A model generated the notes under the pieces. That model searched no databases. It had not been told where the DNA came from and worked only from the letters and a program-made list of their open reading frames with translations. From Bacteroidota bacterium (GTDB lineage Bacteria > Bacteroidota > Bacteroidia > Bacteroidales > Tannerellaceae): DNA of 64,000 nt. How positions within the stretch are numbered: position 1 is the stretch's first letter; every line of letters begins with the position of its first letter. The position numbers and the translations under genes are program-made. Location: NCBI GenBank assembly GCA_023429375.1, contig JAEYVY010000008.1:11543-75542 (forward strand). Reading direction: 5' to 3'. Positions 34,334 to 43,576 of this stretch are shown one piece after another.

Positions 34334-35521
34334 TTATTGGATTAATCCGTGTTTCTTGAATATGGTACGGATAGCTTCAAGAGCAATGTCTAATTGTTCT
34401 TTAGTATGAGTTGCCATCAGTGAGAAACGGATTAGAGTGTCTTGTGGGGCAACAGCCGGCGAAACAACCGGATTAACAAATATACCGCTTTCGAACAATT
34501 CCTTTACGATAAGGAACGTCAAATCGTTGTCGCGGATAAATAAAGGAATGATTGGAGTTGAGGTATGGCCTATTTCACATCCCATTTCACGGAAGCCTTT
34601 AAGCGCATAATTGGTCAATTCCCAAAGTTTTTCGATTCGTTCAGGTTCGTTAAGCATGATGTCTAACGCGGCATTGGCTGCTGCTGTTGCTGCAGGTGTG
34701 TTGCTTGCGCTGAATATGTATGAACGAGAATTATGTCTTAGGTAATTAATTGTTTCTTTGTCTGCCGCAATAAATCCTCCGATAGAAGCGAATGATTTAC
34801 TGAATGTACCCATAATCAGGTCTACGTCATCGGTTACACCAAAGTGGTTACAAGTACCACGACCTTGTGCACCTAAAACACCAATACCGTGTGCTTCGTC
34901 TACCATGATGCTTGCATTGTATTTCTTTGCAAGGGCAACGATTTCCGGCAATTTGGCTACATCGCCTTCCATACTGAATACGCCATCAATAACAATGAGC
35001 TTGATTTTGTCCGGCTCACATTTTTGGAGCTGCTTTTCAAGAGACTCCATGTCATTGTGTTTGTATTTCAGTTTTGTAGAGAAAGAAAGTCGGTGACCTT
35101 CGATGATGGAAGCGTGATCGAGTTCGTCCCAGATGATATAGTCTTCACGACCGGTCAGGCATGATACAACACCAAGGTTTACTTGAAACCCAGTCGAATA
35201 AACGATTGCATCTTCTTTGCCAACGAATTCGGCAAGACGTTTTTCAAGTTGAACATGCAAATCCAAAGTTCCGTTTAGGAATCTTGAGCCTGCACATCCG
35301 GTTCCGTATTTTTCGATTGCTTCGATTGCGGCTTGTTTAACTTTCGGGTGGTTGGTTAGTCCTAAATATGCATTTGAACCAAACATCAATACCTTTTTTC
35401 CATTGATCTGAACCTCTGTATCCTGATCACTCTCGATCATGCGGAAATAGGGATAGATCCCTGCCGCCATAGCCTTCTGAGGAAGATCGTACTTTGCTAA
35501 TTTCTCTTGTAAAAGTCTCAT
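34334..35521 (-). CDS. spt: serine palmitoyltransferase-type alpha-oxoamine synthase
   Basis: PLP enzyme that condenses an acyl-CoA with an amino acid. In Bacteroides the closest homologue joins L-serine and palmitoyl-CoA as the first step of sphingolipid synthesis. The 395 residues contain His136 (DELDHAS) stacking on PLP, Asp208 and His211 in VDEAHG, and Lys242 in GTFSKSFASIGG, which forms the Schiff base. The N-terminus MRLLQEKLAKYDLPQ and GSNAYLGLTNHPKV match Bacteroides SPT as I recall it. 8-amino-7-oxononanoate or 2-amino-3-ketobutyrate activity is the alternative, since the family shares all motifs. Confidence 0.85.
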   Translation of the reverse strand: MRLLQEKLAKYDLPQKAMAAGIYPYFRMIESDQDTEVQINGKKVLMFGSNAYLGLTNHPKVKQAAIEAIEKYGTGCAGSRFLNGTLDLHVQLEKRLAEFVGKEDAIVYSTGFQVNLGVVSCLTGREDYIIWDELDHASIIEGHRLSFSTKLKYKHNDMESLEKQLQKCEPDKIKLIVIDGVFSMEGDVAKLPEIVALAKKYNASIMVDEAHGIGVLGAQGRGTCNHFGVTDDVDLIMGTFSKSFASIGGFIAADKETINYLRHNSRSYIFSASNTPAATAAANAALDIMLNEPERIEKLWELTNYALKGFREMGCEIGHTSTPIIPLFIRDNDLTFLIVKELFESGIFVNPVVSPAVAPQDTLIRFSLMATHTKEQLDIALEAIRTIFKKHGLIQ

Positions 35522-35604
35522 GTTTAAGTAAAGAGAATGTTTATTGAATAATAAAAACCAGATATTTTAAATGTTAAAATACCTCTGGTTTAAAGAAATC
35601 GGCA

Positions 35605-35612
35605 CAAAAATA
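35605..35612 (-). promoter_or_regulatory. promoter -7 box of the serine palmitoyltransferase-type gene
   Basis: CAAAAATA reads TATTTTTG on the minus strand, about 85 bp upstream of the start codon. Confidence 0.4.
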
Positions 35613-35665
35613 CAAAAAAACTTATCAAAAGGAACTACCTCCTTCTTTATTATTCGAAATGTGTA

Positions 35666-36934
35666 TTATTCATTGTTGTTTTCCAATTCATTTTCAAGTG
35701 AACCAATTTCAGGAATTATGGCTCTGGCATCCTGATCGCTGAGTGTATCTACGTCTTTTAGTCGTCTTTGGATGGCTCTTGTGCGGGTTCCGAGCACTTC
35801 GTCTATCTGTCCACTCGCAGTTTGCAGATTTTTCTGCGCCTTTTCCAGCATACCGCCTACTTTTTCAAATTCTTTCTTTACAGCTCCCAATATGGTCCAT
35901 ACTTCGCCGGAATGCTTCTGTATGGCTAAGGTGCGGAATCCCATTTGCAAGCTGTTGAGTATGGCGGCCAGGGTTGTAGGGCCTGTAACAACGATTTTAT
36001 ATTGTCTTTGCAGATCTTCCAGCAAGGCAGAACGCCGTACAACTTCGGCATAAATTCCCTCAAAAGGAAGAAACATAATGCCAAAATCAGTCGTTGCAGG
36101 TGGAGCAAGGTATTTTTCTGAAATATCTTTGGCCATTCGTCGGATAGTTGCTTCCAGCAGTTTTCCGGCAGCCTCGATTGCTTGCGGATCGGCTTTGTCA
36201 TACGCGTCGAGCAACTGTTCGTATACATCTTTGGGGAATTTAGCATCGATAGGAAGATAGACGTACTCGCGCATATCGTCTTTTCCGGGTAGTTTAACGG
36301 CAAACTCAACAACGGCATCCGATCCCTTCTTTGTGCGTACATTGGCTTCGTATTGTTCAGGCGCCAGAATTTGTTCGAGTAACATACTCAGCTGTATCTC
36401 TCCGATATTGCCTCTGGTCTTGACGTTGCTCAGCACACGTTTTAGACCGCCAACGTCTTGTGCCAACGTTTGCATTTCGCCCAATCCTTTTTGTACGCTT
36501 TCCAATTGTTCGGTCACCAAACGGAAAGATTGCCCGATACGCTCATTTAGCGTTTTCTGCAGTTTCTCATCTACCGTCTGTCGTATTTCTTCCAGCCGTT
36601 TTTCTGTTTGCTTCACCAAAAGCTGTTGTTGTTCGCTCATATTTGCAAATTTCTCGCGCTGAAGGTTGTTGAACGAAAGGATGCTCCGCTCCAAGGTGTC
36701 TTGAAATTCTCTGAGTGATTGAGCTAACTCTTCCCTGTTTTCTTTTGCTACCTTACGGCTTTCTTCACGATTGAGATGGAAGTCATCTCTGAAATTTTTT
36801 TCAATGCGGGCAAACAACTGTTCTATCTTATACATTAATATAGATGTATTCTCTTCCTTTTGCCGTGAGAGTAAGAAAAAAACTATTTGAAGTATACCTA
36901 AACCAATAAAACCACCAATAATCCACCATTCCAT
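35666..36934 (-). CDS. rmuC: DNA recombination protein RmuC
   Basis: 422 residues: N-terminal membrane segment (3-21), long coiled coil (about 25-150), and the RmuC nuclease-like domain (GGLKRVLSNVKTRGNIGEIQLSMLLEQIL, then DAKFPKDVYEQLLDAYD and FGIMFLPFEGIYAEVVRR). It limits inversions at short inverted repeats in E. coli. Transcribed alone. Confidence 0.94.
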   Translation of the reverse strand: MEWWIIGGFIGLGILQIVFFLLSRQKEENTSILMYKIEQLFARIEKNFRDDFHLNREESRKVAKENREELAQSLREFQDTLERSILSFNNLQREKFANMSEQQQLLVKQTEKRLEEIRQTVDEKLQKTLNERIGQSFRLVTEQLESVQKGLGEMQTLAQDVGGLKRVLSNVKTRGNIGEIQLSMLLEQILAPEQYEANVRTKKGSDAVVEFAVKLPGKDDMREYVYLPIDAKFPKDVYEQLLDAYDKADPQAIEAAGKLLEATIRRMAKDISEKYLAPPATTDFGIMFLPFEGIYAEVVRRSALLEDLQRQYKIVVTGPTTLAAILNSLQMGFRTLAIQKHSGEVWTILGAVKKEFEKVGGMLEKAQKNLQTASGQIDEVLGTRTRAIQRRLKDVDTLSDQDARAIIPEIGSLENELENNNE

Positions 36935-36956
36935 AATCCGTCATTCTAATTTTGTT

Positions 36957-36964
36957 CAAAGATA
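36957..36964 (-). promoter_or_regulatory. promoter -7 box of rmuC
   Basis: CAAAGATA reads TATCTTTG on the minus strand, 23 bp upstream of the start codon. Confidence 0.55.
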
Positions 36965-37055
36965 GGGATTCGAGTTTGTGCGGCAACACCTAAAAAGTGT
37001 TAAATAAGAAACAATCTTTTGGGGCATATGTTCTATTTATAAAAGGAATTTAAAC

Positions 37056-37063
37056 TATATTTG
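37056..37063 (+). promoter_or_regulatory. promoter -7 box of tpx
   Basis: TATATTTG matches TAnnTTTG, 31 bp upstream of the tpx start. Confidence 0.55.
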
Positions 37064-37093
37064 AAAACTTAAATATCATAAAGATATTGAATT

Positions 37094-37594
37094 ATGGCAA
37101 CAATAAAATTTAAAGGGAACGATGTGCACACAAATGGCACATTACCTGCTGTAGGATCGTTGGCTCCTGACTTTAAAGGAGTAAAGACTGATTTGTCCGA
37201 ATTGCAATTAAGCGATTTGAAAGGGAAAAAAGTGGTTATTAATGTTTTCCCAAGCTTGGATACATCTGTTTGTGCGGCCTCTGTAAGAAGATTCAATAAA
37301 GAAGCTGCTTCATTAGAAAATACAGTAGTGTTGGCATTATCAAAAGACTTGCCATTTGCTCACGCACGTTTCTGTACAACGGAAGGTATTGATAAGGTGG
37401 TACCCCTTTCTGCATTTCGTTGTTCTTGTTTTGAAGATAAATATGGCTTGCTATTCGAAGACGGACCTCTGAAAGGTCTATTAGCCCGTGCGGTTATTGT
37501 TGTCGGAGAAGATGGCAAGATTCTATATGAGGAAATGGTTCCGGAAACAACAACGGAACCAAATTATGACGCTGCGTTAGCGTCTCTAAGATAA
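37094..37594 (+). CDS. tpx: thiol peroxidase
   Basis: Atypical 2-Cys peroxiredoxin that reduces H2O2 and lipid hydroperoxides with thioredoxin. 166 residues; peroxidatic Cys60 in FPSLDTSVCAAS and resolving Cys94 in ARFCTTEG lie at the positions expected for Tpx. TPAVGSLAPDFKGV-type start (here LPAVGSLAPDF) is also typical. Single gene with its own terminator. Confidence 0.97.
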   Translation: MATIKFKGNDVHTNGTLPAVGSLAPDFKGVKTDLSELQLSDLKGKKVVINVFPSLDTSVCAASVRRFNKEAASLENTVVLALSKDLPFAHARFCTTEGIDKVVPLSAFRCSCFEDKYGLLFEDGPLKGLLARAVIVVGEDGKILYEEMVPETTTEPNYDAALASLR

Positions 37595-37643
37595 AACAAT
37601 GTAGATTATTGTTTTTCATTGGTTAAAGTTAAGGGTTAGTGTA

Positions 37644-37684
37644 GAAAGTCGCCTGATGTGAATCTCGCGACTTTCGTTTTTTTT
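37644..37684 (+). terminator. terminator of tpx
   Basis: Stem GAAAGTCGC / GCGACTTTC (nine perfect pairs), 14-nt loop, followed by a T-rich run. Confidence 0.85.
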
Positions 37685-37703
37685 ATACTATTCTAAAAAG
37701 ATG

Positions 37704-37711
37704 TACCTTTG
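37704..37711 (+). promoter_or_regulatory. promoter -7 box of the FHA-fsr operon
   Basis: TACCTTTG matches TAnnTTTG, 35 bp upstream of the start codon. Confidence 0.65.
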
Positions 37712-37746
37712 CATCCGTTATAGATATGGTCTGATAAAAATAGGTT

Positions 37747-38283
37747 ATGAAGAGAATATTTTGTCCCAAATGTGATAATCAGTTGAGTTTTGACGAAAAG
37801 AAGTATCCGGATGCAAAAGCTTTGGCATTCGTATGTACAGGTTGTGGACATCAGTTTAAGATACGTTTAGGGCGCAAGACCATTAAAACGGATTCAGGCG
37901 AACTCAAAGAGGTAAAAGAACCGGACTATACTTATGGCTATCTTCATGTAATAGAAAACACGTTTGGTTTTAAGCAGAACTTTCCGTTGGTGCTCGGAGA
38001 TAACGTAATAGGCCGACGTAATAAAGATACGGATGGGGTGGATGTTGAAATTATTACAGCAGACCCCAGCATGGGACGTAAGCATTGTGTGATCAATGTG
38101 AAAGAAAATCAGGGTGAGTACATCTATACATTAAGAGACTTTCCCAGTTTGACAGGCACTTTTTTGAATAACTATTGTCTTGGGAAAAAAGAGCAAGTAC
38201 GCATAGAAGGTGGTGCCGTAGTAACCATTGGGGCAACAACGTTTATTTTACATGAGGCAGGCGAAAAGCCTGAGGAAGATTAA
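37747..38283 (+). CDS. FHA domain protein with N-terminal zinc ribbon
   Basis: 178 residues. An N-terminal zinc ribbon uses CPKCDN and CTGCGHQ (Cys at about 6, 9, 31 and 34). A forkhead-associated domain follows (about 78-170), with the phosphothreonine-binding residues in VIGRRNKDT and GRKHCVIN and the conserved Asn near FLNNYCLGKK. It presumably reads Thr-phosphorylated partners; none is encoded nearby. Its stop overlaps the fsr start by one base, TAATG. Confidence 0.9.
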   Translation: MKRIFCPKCDNQLSFDEKKYPDAKALAFVCTGCGHQFKIRLGRKTIKTDSGELKEVKEPDYTYGYLHVIENTFGFKQNFPLVLGDNVIGRRNKDTDGVDVEIITADPSMGRKHCVINVKENQGEYIYTLRDFPSLTGTFLNNYCLGKKEQVRIEGGAVVTIGATTFILHEAGEKPEED

Positions 38284-39488
38284 TGGAAAATAAAAATATG
38301 ACTCAGCCAATTCAGGGAATGGCTCTCAAAGTACTGATTATTCTCAGCATCTCGCATTGCCTGAACGACCTTTTACAATCTGTTATTTCTGCAGTTTATC
38401 CGCTCTTTAAGGACGACTTGGCCTTAAGTTTCGCCCAGATTGGTTTGATAACGCTAATCTATCAGATGTCGGCCTCCGTGTTTCAACCTATTATGGGTTT
38501 GTATTTCGATAAACGTCCGTCGCCATGGTCTCTGCCGATTGGTATGAGTTCTACGTTGATAGGAATGATTTTCCTTGCCTTTTCGCATACATTGACCTGG
38601 GTGTTGGTGTCTGTGAGCCTAATTGGTTTTGGTTCGTCCATTTTACATCCTGAAGCCTCAAGACTAACCTCATTGGCCTCCGGCGGTAAACGTGGCTTGG
38701 CGCAGTCTTTGTTTCAGGTAGGAGGGAATTTAGGCGGTTCGTTAGGTCCGTTGATGGTGGCTCTGCTTGTAGCTCCTTACGGAAGGGAGAATATCGCCCT
38801 GTTTTCAATTCTGGCCTTCATCGCTATTCTGGCTATGATTCCAGCTTGCTTGTGGTATAAGCGCAGACTTCAATTGATTAAACTGGAAGAAAGGGCTGCT
38901 CCCCAACATGTAAAAATGCCATTGCCTAAGAGAACAACCCTATTTGCTATTGGCATCCTTTTAATTCTGATCTTTTCGAAATATGTCTATATGGCCAGTC
39001 TGACCAGTTACTATACTTTTTATCTTATACAGAAGTTTGGGGTGACTGTGCAAGATTCGCAATTTTATTTGTTTGTCTTTCTTTTTGCTACGGCAGCAGG
39101 TACGCTGTTAGGTGGCCCGATAGGAGATAAGATCGGTCGCAGGTATGTTATCTGGATATCAATTCTTGGTGCAGCACCATTCACTCTGTTAATGCCTCAT
39201 GTGGGGTTGACTGCAACAATCATACTAAGCTTTTGCATTGGCCTGACGCTTGCTTCTGCATTCCCGGCCATTCTGTTATATGCACAAGAATTATTACCTT
39301 ATAAGTTAGGATTAATATCCGGCTTGTTCTTTGGGTTGGCATTCGGTATTGCCGGTATCGCTTCGGCCGTATTAGGAGATATGGCAGATGCATACGGTAT
39401 TGAAACGGTATATAATGTATGTGCCTACATGCCTTTACTCGGATTGGTCACCTTCTTCTTACCCGACTTGAAAAAGATTGTTTCATAA
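38283..39488 (+). CDS. fsr: MFS transporter, fosmidomycin-resistance type
   Basis: 401-residue inner-membrane efflux protein with 12 predicted helices; closest pattern is E. coli Fsr (406 residues). Visible landmarks: SHCLNDLLQSVISAVYPLFKDDLALSFAQIGLITLIYQ at the N-terminus, GFGSSILHPEASRLTSLASGGKRGLAQSLFQVGGNLGGSLGPL in the first half. Translationally coupled to the FHA gene. The natural substrate is unknown. Confidence 0.87.
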   Translation: MENKNMTQPIQGMALKVLIILSISHCLNDLLQSVISAVYPLFKDDLALSFAQIGLITLIYQMSASVFQPIMGLYFDKRPSPWSLPIGMSSTLIGMIFLAFSHTLTWVLVSVSLIGFGSSILHPEASRLTSLASGGKRGLAQSLFQVGGNLGGSLGPLMVALLVAPYGRENIALFSILAFIAILAMIPACLWYKRRLQLIKLEERAAPQHVKMPLPKRTTLFAIGILLILIFSKYVYMASLTSYYTFYLIQKFGVTVQDSQFYLFVFLFATAAGTLLGGPIGDKIGRRYVIWISILGAAPFTLLMPHVGLTATIILSFCIGLTLASAFPAILLYAQELLPYKLGLISGLFFGLAFGIAGIASAVLGDMADAYGIETVYNVCAYMPLLGLVTFFLPDLKKIVS

Positions 39489-39525
39489 TCGACCGTAGCG
39501 TCTTTATTTAGAAGTTGGATTTTTG

Positions 39526-39533
39526 TATTTTTG
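39526..39533 (+). promoter_or_regulatory. promoter -7 box of metA
   Basis: TATTTTTG matches TAnnTTTG, 34 bp upstream of the metA start. The 79-bp gap is too short for a SAM riboswitch. Confidence 0.5.
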
Positions 39534-39567
39534 TTTCATTAGTCAGATAATTTACAGAGTATAAGAA

Positions 39568-40503
39568 ATGCCATTAAACTTACAAAAGAATTTACCGGCT
39601 ATCGAGCTGTTAAAGAAGGAACATATTTTTGTGATGGATTCACTTCGTGCATCAGAACAGGATATTCGCCCCTTGCGAATGATTGTGCTCAATCTGATGC
39701 CCATAAAGATCACAACAGAAACCGATCTGATTCGCTTGTTAAGTAACAGCCCTTTGCAAATAGAACTTCAATTTATGAAGATAAAAGGGCATACACACAA
39801 GAATACTTCTTCAGCTCATCTGGAAGAGTTTTATGTGAATTTCGAAGACGTTAGTGATACCTTTTATGATGGTATGATTGTAACCGGTGCACCAGTCGAA
39901 CAATTGCCTTATGAAGAGGTAAATTATTGGGGAGAGGTGACTCAGATATTTAACTGGGCACAAACACATGTTACCTCTACTTTTTATATCTGTTGGGCTG
40001 CTCAGGCTGCTCTGTATCATCTTTATGGGGTACCAAAGTATGACCTACCTCAAAAGATGTTCGGCGTGTTCAAGCATAAAGTGATTGATACATCACTCCC
40101 TATATTCCGTGGGTTTGATGATGAGTTTTTTGTTCCTCATAGCCGTCATACGGAAATAAGAAAAGAAGATATCCTGAAGGTACCTGAATTGAAATTAATC
40201 TCTGAAAGCCAAGAATCGGGTGTATATATGGTGATGAGTCGTGGAGGACGTGAATTCTATATAACCGGACACTCCGAATACTCGCCCAATACATTGGATG
40301 ATGAGTACAAACGAGATTTGTCAAAAGGAATGGATATACAGCTGCCGGCCAACTATTATTTAAATGATGACCCATCAAACAGTCCGTTGGTACGCTGGAG
40401 AGGACATGCCAACCTGTTGTTTACTAATTGGCTGAACTACTATATCTATCAAGAGACTCCATATAAGATTGAAGATATCAAAGACTTGGGAGAACTGGCC
40501 TAA
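39568..40503 (+). CDS. metA: homoserine O-acyltransferase MetA, predicted O-acetyltransferase
   Basis: Activates L-homoserine with an acyl-CoA in methionine synthesis. The 311 residues contain the triad Cys142 (FYICWAAQAA), His235 and Glu237 (ITGHSEY). Residue 111 is Glu (TGAPVE111QLPYEEV); in the family, Glu111 favours acetyl-CoA and Gly111 succinyl-CoA, so acetyl transfer is predicted although the gene is usually annotated as succinyltransferase. The U32 gene starts 2 bp after its stop. Confidence 0.95.
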   Translation: MPLNLQKNLPAIELLKKEHIFVMDSLRASEQDIRPLRMIVLNLMPIKITTETDLIRLLSNSPLQIELQFMKIKGHTHKNTSSAHLEEFYVNFEDVSDTFYDGMIVTGAPVEQLPYEEVNYWGEVTQIFNWAQTHVTSTFYICWAAQAALYHLYGVPKYDLPQKMFGVFKHKVIDTSLPIFRGFDDEFFVPHSRHTEIRKEDILKVPELKLISESQESGVYMVMSRGGREFYITGHSEYSPNTLDDEYKRDLSKGMDIQLPANYYLNDDPSNSPLVRWRGHANLLFTNWLNYYIYQETPYKIEDIKDLGELA

Positions 40504-40505
40504 TC

Positions 40506-42335
40506 ATGAATAAAATACGTACTGTAGAATTACTGTCTCCCGCAAAAGATTTGGCCTGTGGTATTGAAGCTATCAACCATGGGGCTGATGCCGTATATAT
40601 CGGATCACCGAAATTTGGTGCACGCGCTATGGCGGGCAATTCTGTGGCCGATATTGCTCAACTATGCGATTATGCCCATCAATTTAATGCGCGTATTTAT
40701 GTGACTTTAAATACGCTGTTGCATGAACATGAACTCGAAGATGCTCATACGCTGATTTGGGATCTTTATCGTGCCGGAGCCGATGCGCTGATTGTGCAAG
40801 ATATGGGTATTCTGGAGATGGATTTACCTCCCATTCCTTTGCATGCCAGTACACAGACGGATAATCGTACAATAGAGAAAGTACAATTTCTTGAATCGGC
40901 AGGTTTCTCACAAATCGTGCTTGCCCGTGAATTGTCATTAAATGAAATACGTGCTATTTCCGAATCTACAACTGCCCATCTGGAGATATTTGTTCATGGT
41001 GCTTTGTGTGTGAGTTACAGTGGTCAGTGCTATTTGAGCCAAGCCTTAAGTGGTCGGAGCGCCAATCGTGGGGAATGTGCCCAATATTGCCGCCTGCCCT
41101 ATACGATGGTCGATGCGGAAGGAAAAGAAATTGTCAGTGAAAAACATTTGCTTTCTTTGAAGGATATGAACCGGTCCGGTCAATTAGAAGCTTTACTGGA
41201 TGCCGGAGTATCTTCATTTAAGATAGAAGGCAGACTCAAGGATATCTCGTATGTAAAAAATATAACGGCTTACTATCGCAAGAAGTTGGATGCTATTCTG
41301 GCAAGGAGACCGGAGTTTGTCCGTTCATCAGTCGGAGAAAGTAAGTTTACCTTCGAGCCAGTTCCCGAAAAAAGCTTTAACAGAGGCTTTACAACCTACT
41401 TCCTAAACGGCAGGGAACCAGAAATCACCTCATTCGATTCACCCAAGTCAAAAGGAGAGCCTGTAGGAGTTGTGAAAGAGTTGAAAGGAAACTCCTTTAC
41501 GGTTGCAGGAGTTAAGCAATTGAATAACGGGGATGGATTGGTTTTCATCAACGCAAAAGGAGAATTGGAAGGTTTTCGTGTCAATAAGGTAGAAGATAAC
41601 AGAGTATTTCCGTTGTCTATGCCAGTCATTAAACCTAAAACGCCATTGTTCCGCAATTATGACCATCTTTTTGAACAGGAGATGGACAAACCAACTGCCG
41701 AACGAAAGATAAAGATTAGGCAGCAATTCTCAGACAATTTATTTGGTTTCACGCTTGAAATGACAGACGAGACCGGTGTCTGTGCAGTCATTACCGAACC
41801 ATTTGGAAAAGAATTGGCACGTAAGAATCAAGATGAAAATATACGGACTCAGTTGAGTAAACTGGGGAATACACCATTTGAATCTATTGAGGTTATTGTA
41901 AACCTAGAGCGTGATTGGTTTGTACCTTCCTCTTTATTGTCAGAAATGAGAAGAAAGGTGGTTGATAAGCTGCTTGCCAATAGACGAATCCGTTATAATA
42001 AAGAAATAGGCAGGAGAGGGGGCAAAGAAAAGGTTCTGCCCTATCCAGAACGTCAGTTGACGTATCTAGGCAACGTGCTCAACAGCAAAGCGAAATCATT
42101 CTATCTCTCTCATGGCGTTCAATCTATAGAACCGGCATTTGAGGCTGTGGCTAAAAAAGATGTTCCTTTGATGTTTACTAAACATTGCTTGCGCTATTCC
42201 ATGGGATGGTGTCCCGTTTGGCAAAAAGGGAAATCTGTCTATAAAGAGCCATACTACCTGAAGTATAAAGACGTAAGGTTGCGATTGAAATTTGATTGCA
42301 AACAATGCCAGATGCTTGTCTTTGCTGAAGAATGA
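40506..42335 (+). CDS. U32 family peptidase-like protein (RlhA/YegQ type)
   Basis: 609 residues. The U32 signature EIFVHGALCVSYSGQCYLSQ and the following NRGECAQYCR supply four Cys that hold an iron-sulfur cluster in RNA-hydroxylating relatives such as RlhA. A second Cys group lies at the C-terminus (KHCLRYSMGWCP, FDCKQCQM). The TIM-barrel start ELLSPAKDLACGIEAINHGADAVYIG is typical. A peptidase or 23S rRNA C2501 hydroxylase role is possible; Cys content favours the latter. Coupled with metA. Confidence 0.9.
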   Translation: MNKIRTVELLSPAKDLACGIEAINHGADAVYIGSPKFGARAMAGNSVADIAQLCDYAHQFNARIYVTLNTLLHEHELEDAHTLIWDLYRAGADALIVQDMGILEMDLPPIPLHASTQTDNRTIEKVQFLESAGFSQIVLARELSLNEIRAISESTTAHLEIFVHGALCVSYSGQCYLSQALSGRSANRGECAQYCRLPYTMVDAEGKEIVSEKHLLSLKDMNRSGQLEALLDAGVSSFKIEGRLKDISYVKNITAYYRKKLDAILARRPEFVRSSVGESKFTFEPVPEKSFNRGFTTYFLNGREPEITSFDSPKSKGEPVGVVKELKGNSFTVAGVKQLNNGDGLVFINAKGELEGFRVNKVEDNRVFPLSMPVIKPKTPLFRNYDHLFEQEMDKPTAERKIKIRQQFSDNLFGFTLEMTDETGVCAVITEPFGKELARKNQDENIRTQLSKLGNTPFESIEVIVNLERDWFVPSSLLSEMRRKVVDKLLANRRIRYNKEIGRRGGKEKVLPYPERQLTYLGNVLNSKAKSFYLSHGVQSIEPAFEAVAKKDVPLMFTKHCLRYSMGWCPVWQKGKSVYKEPYYLKYKDVRLRLKFDCKQCQMLVFAEE

Positions 42336-42363
42336 ATCGTTTTGCAGACTCCGTTTTTTAGCT

Positions 42364-42371
42364 TATTTTTG
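42364..42371 (+). promoter_or_regulatory. promoter -7 box of holB
   Basis: TATTTTTG matches TAnnTTTG, 23 bp upstream of the start codon. Confidence 0.45.
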
Positions 42372-42394
42372 ACTTCATATATAAAACGGAGCAC

Positions 42395-43519
42395 ATGTAC
42401 TTTAAAGATGTAATTGGTCAAGATGATCTAAAGCGTAAACTCATAGATAATGCGTGTAAAGGGGTTGTGCCTCATGCGCAATTATATTGTGAAACAGGAG
42501 GTGCCGGTGCTTTTCCTTTGGCCTTTGCGTATGCCAGATATTTGAATTGCACAAACAGAGGTGAAACGGATGCTTGTGGGAAATGCCCTTCCTGTATTAA
42601 GTATAATGAGTTGGCCCATCCGGATTTATATTTTATCTATCCAATTATAACTAATAAAGAAAAGAAAAAGGAGGTATGTGACGATTACCTGCCCGAATGG
42701 CGTCAGCTACTTCGCGCTCAAACCTATTTCAACTTGGATACATGGCACGAATTAATTGAAAAAGGAAATACCCAACCTATCATTTATTCGAAGGAGAGTG
42801 ATGAAATTGTACGGAAATTAAGTCTCCGTATTTACGAAGCCCAATATCGAATTATGTTGATCTGGCTACCGGAAAAGATGCATGCAACCTGTGCGAACAA
42901 GCTTTTAAAGATTATCGAAGAACCACCGCAGAATACGGTTATTCTGATGATTTCCGAACAACCTGATCTTATTTTGGGGACAATCCAGTCCCGTTCACAG
43001 CAAATTACGGTCCGTCCGATTAAAGAGGAAGCTATTTGTGACTATATGGTGAAGCAATATGCCATCTCACCAGACGATGCACGCCATGTAGCGCATCTCT
43101 CGGGGGGTAACTATTTTAAAGCTATAGAAGCCATTAGCCTTAGTGAAGAGAAAGAATATTTTCTGGAAATGTTTAAGAGTATGATGCGTAACTCCTGGGC
43201 GCGCAATGTAAAAGCTATGAAGTCGACCTCCGAAGAATTGGCTTCTCTTGGACGTGAACGACAAAAGAGATTCCTATCTTATTGCCAACATTTAATCCGT
43301 GAGAATTTTGTCTATCGTTTTCAAGCACCTGAATTAAATTTCATGAATACGGCTGAAGCCGGATTTTCTGTTAAATTTTCACCCTTTGTTAACGAACGGA
43401 ATGTGTTTGAGTTGATGGACGAATTGGCGAAAGCGGAACAGCATATTTCTCAGAATGCGAATGCTAAGATAGTTTTTTTCGACCTTACACTTAAATTGAC
43501 TGTTCTGATAAAGAAATGA
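42395..43519 (+). CDS. holB: DNA polymerase III subunit delta prime
   Basis: Clamp-loader subunit of 374 residues. It begins MYFKDVIGQDDLKRKLIDNA, and the Walker-A-like CETGGAGAFPLA lacks the usual Lys, as is normal for delta prime. A four-Cys zinc module (CTNRGETDACGKCPSC) follows. KLLKIIEEPPQNTVILMISEQPDLILGTIQSRSQ is the SRC-type region with a Gln in place of Cys. Single gene. Confidence 0.93.
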   Translation: MYFKDVIGQDDLKRKLIDNACKGVVPHAQLYCETGGAGAFPLAFAYARYLNCTNRGETDACGKCPSCIKYNELAHPDLYFIYPIITNKEKKKEVCDDYLPEWRQLLRAQTYFNLDTWHELIEKGNTQPIIYSKESDEIVRKLSLRIYEAQYRIMLIWLPEKMHATCANKLLKIIEEPPQNTVILMISEQPDLILGTIQSRSQQITVRPIKEEAICDYMVKQYAISPDDARHVAHLSGGNYFKAIEAISLSEEKEYFLEMFKSMMRNSWARNVKAMKSTSEELASLGRERQKRFLSYCQHLIRENFVYRFQAPELNFMNTAEAGFSVKFSPFVNERNVFELMDELAKAEQHISQNANAKIVFFDLTLKLTVLIKK

Positions 43520-43576
43520 CCAGGGTATGCATAAATACCGTTTAGATATGAGTATTAATAAATAATGATTAGAATT

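Noticed and set aside
39489..39567. SAM riboswitch upstream of metA
   Set aside because: The gap is too short and lacks the expected helices.
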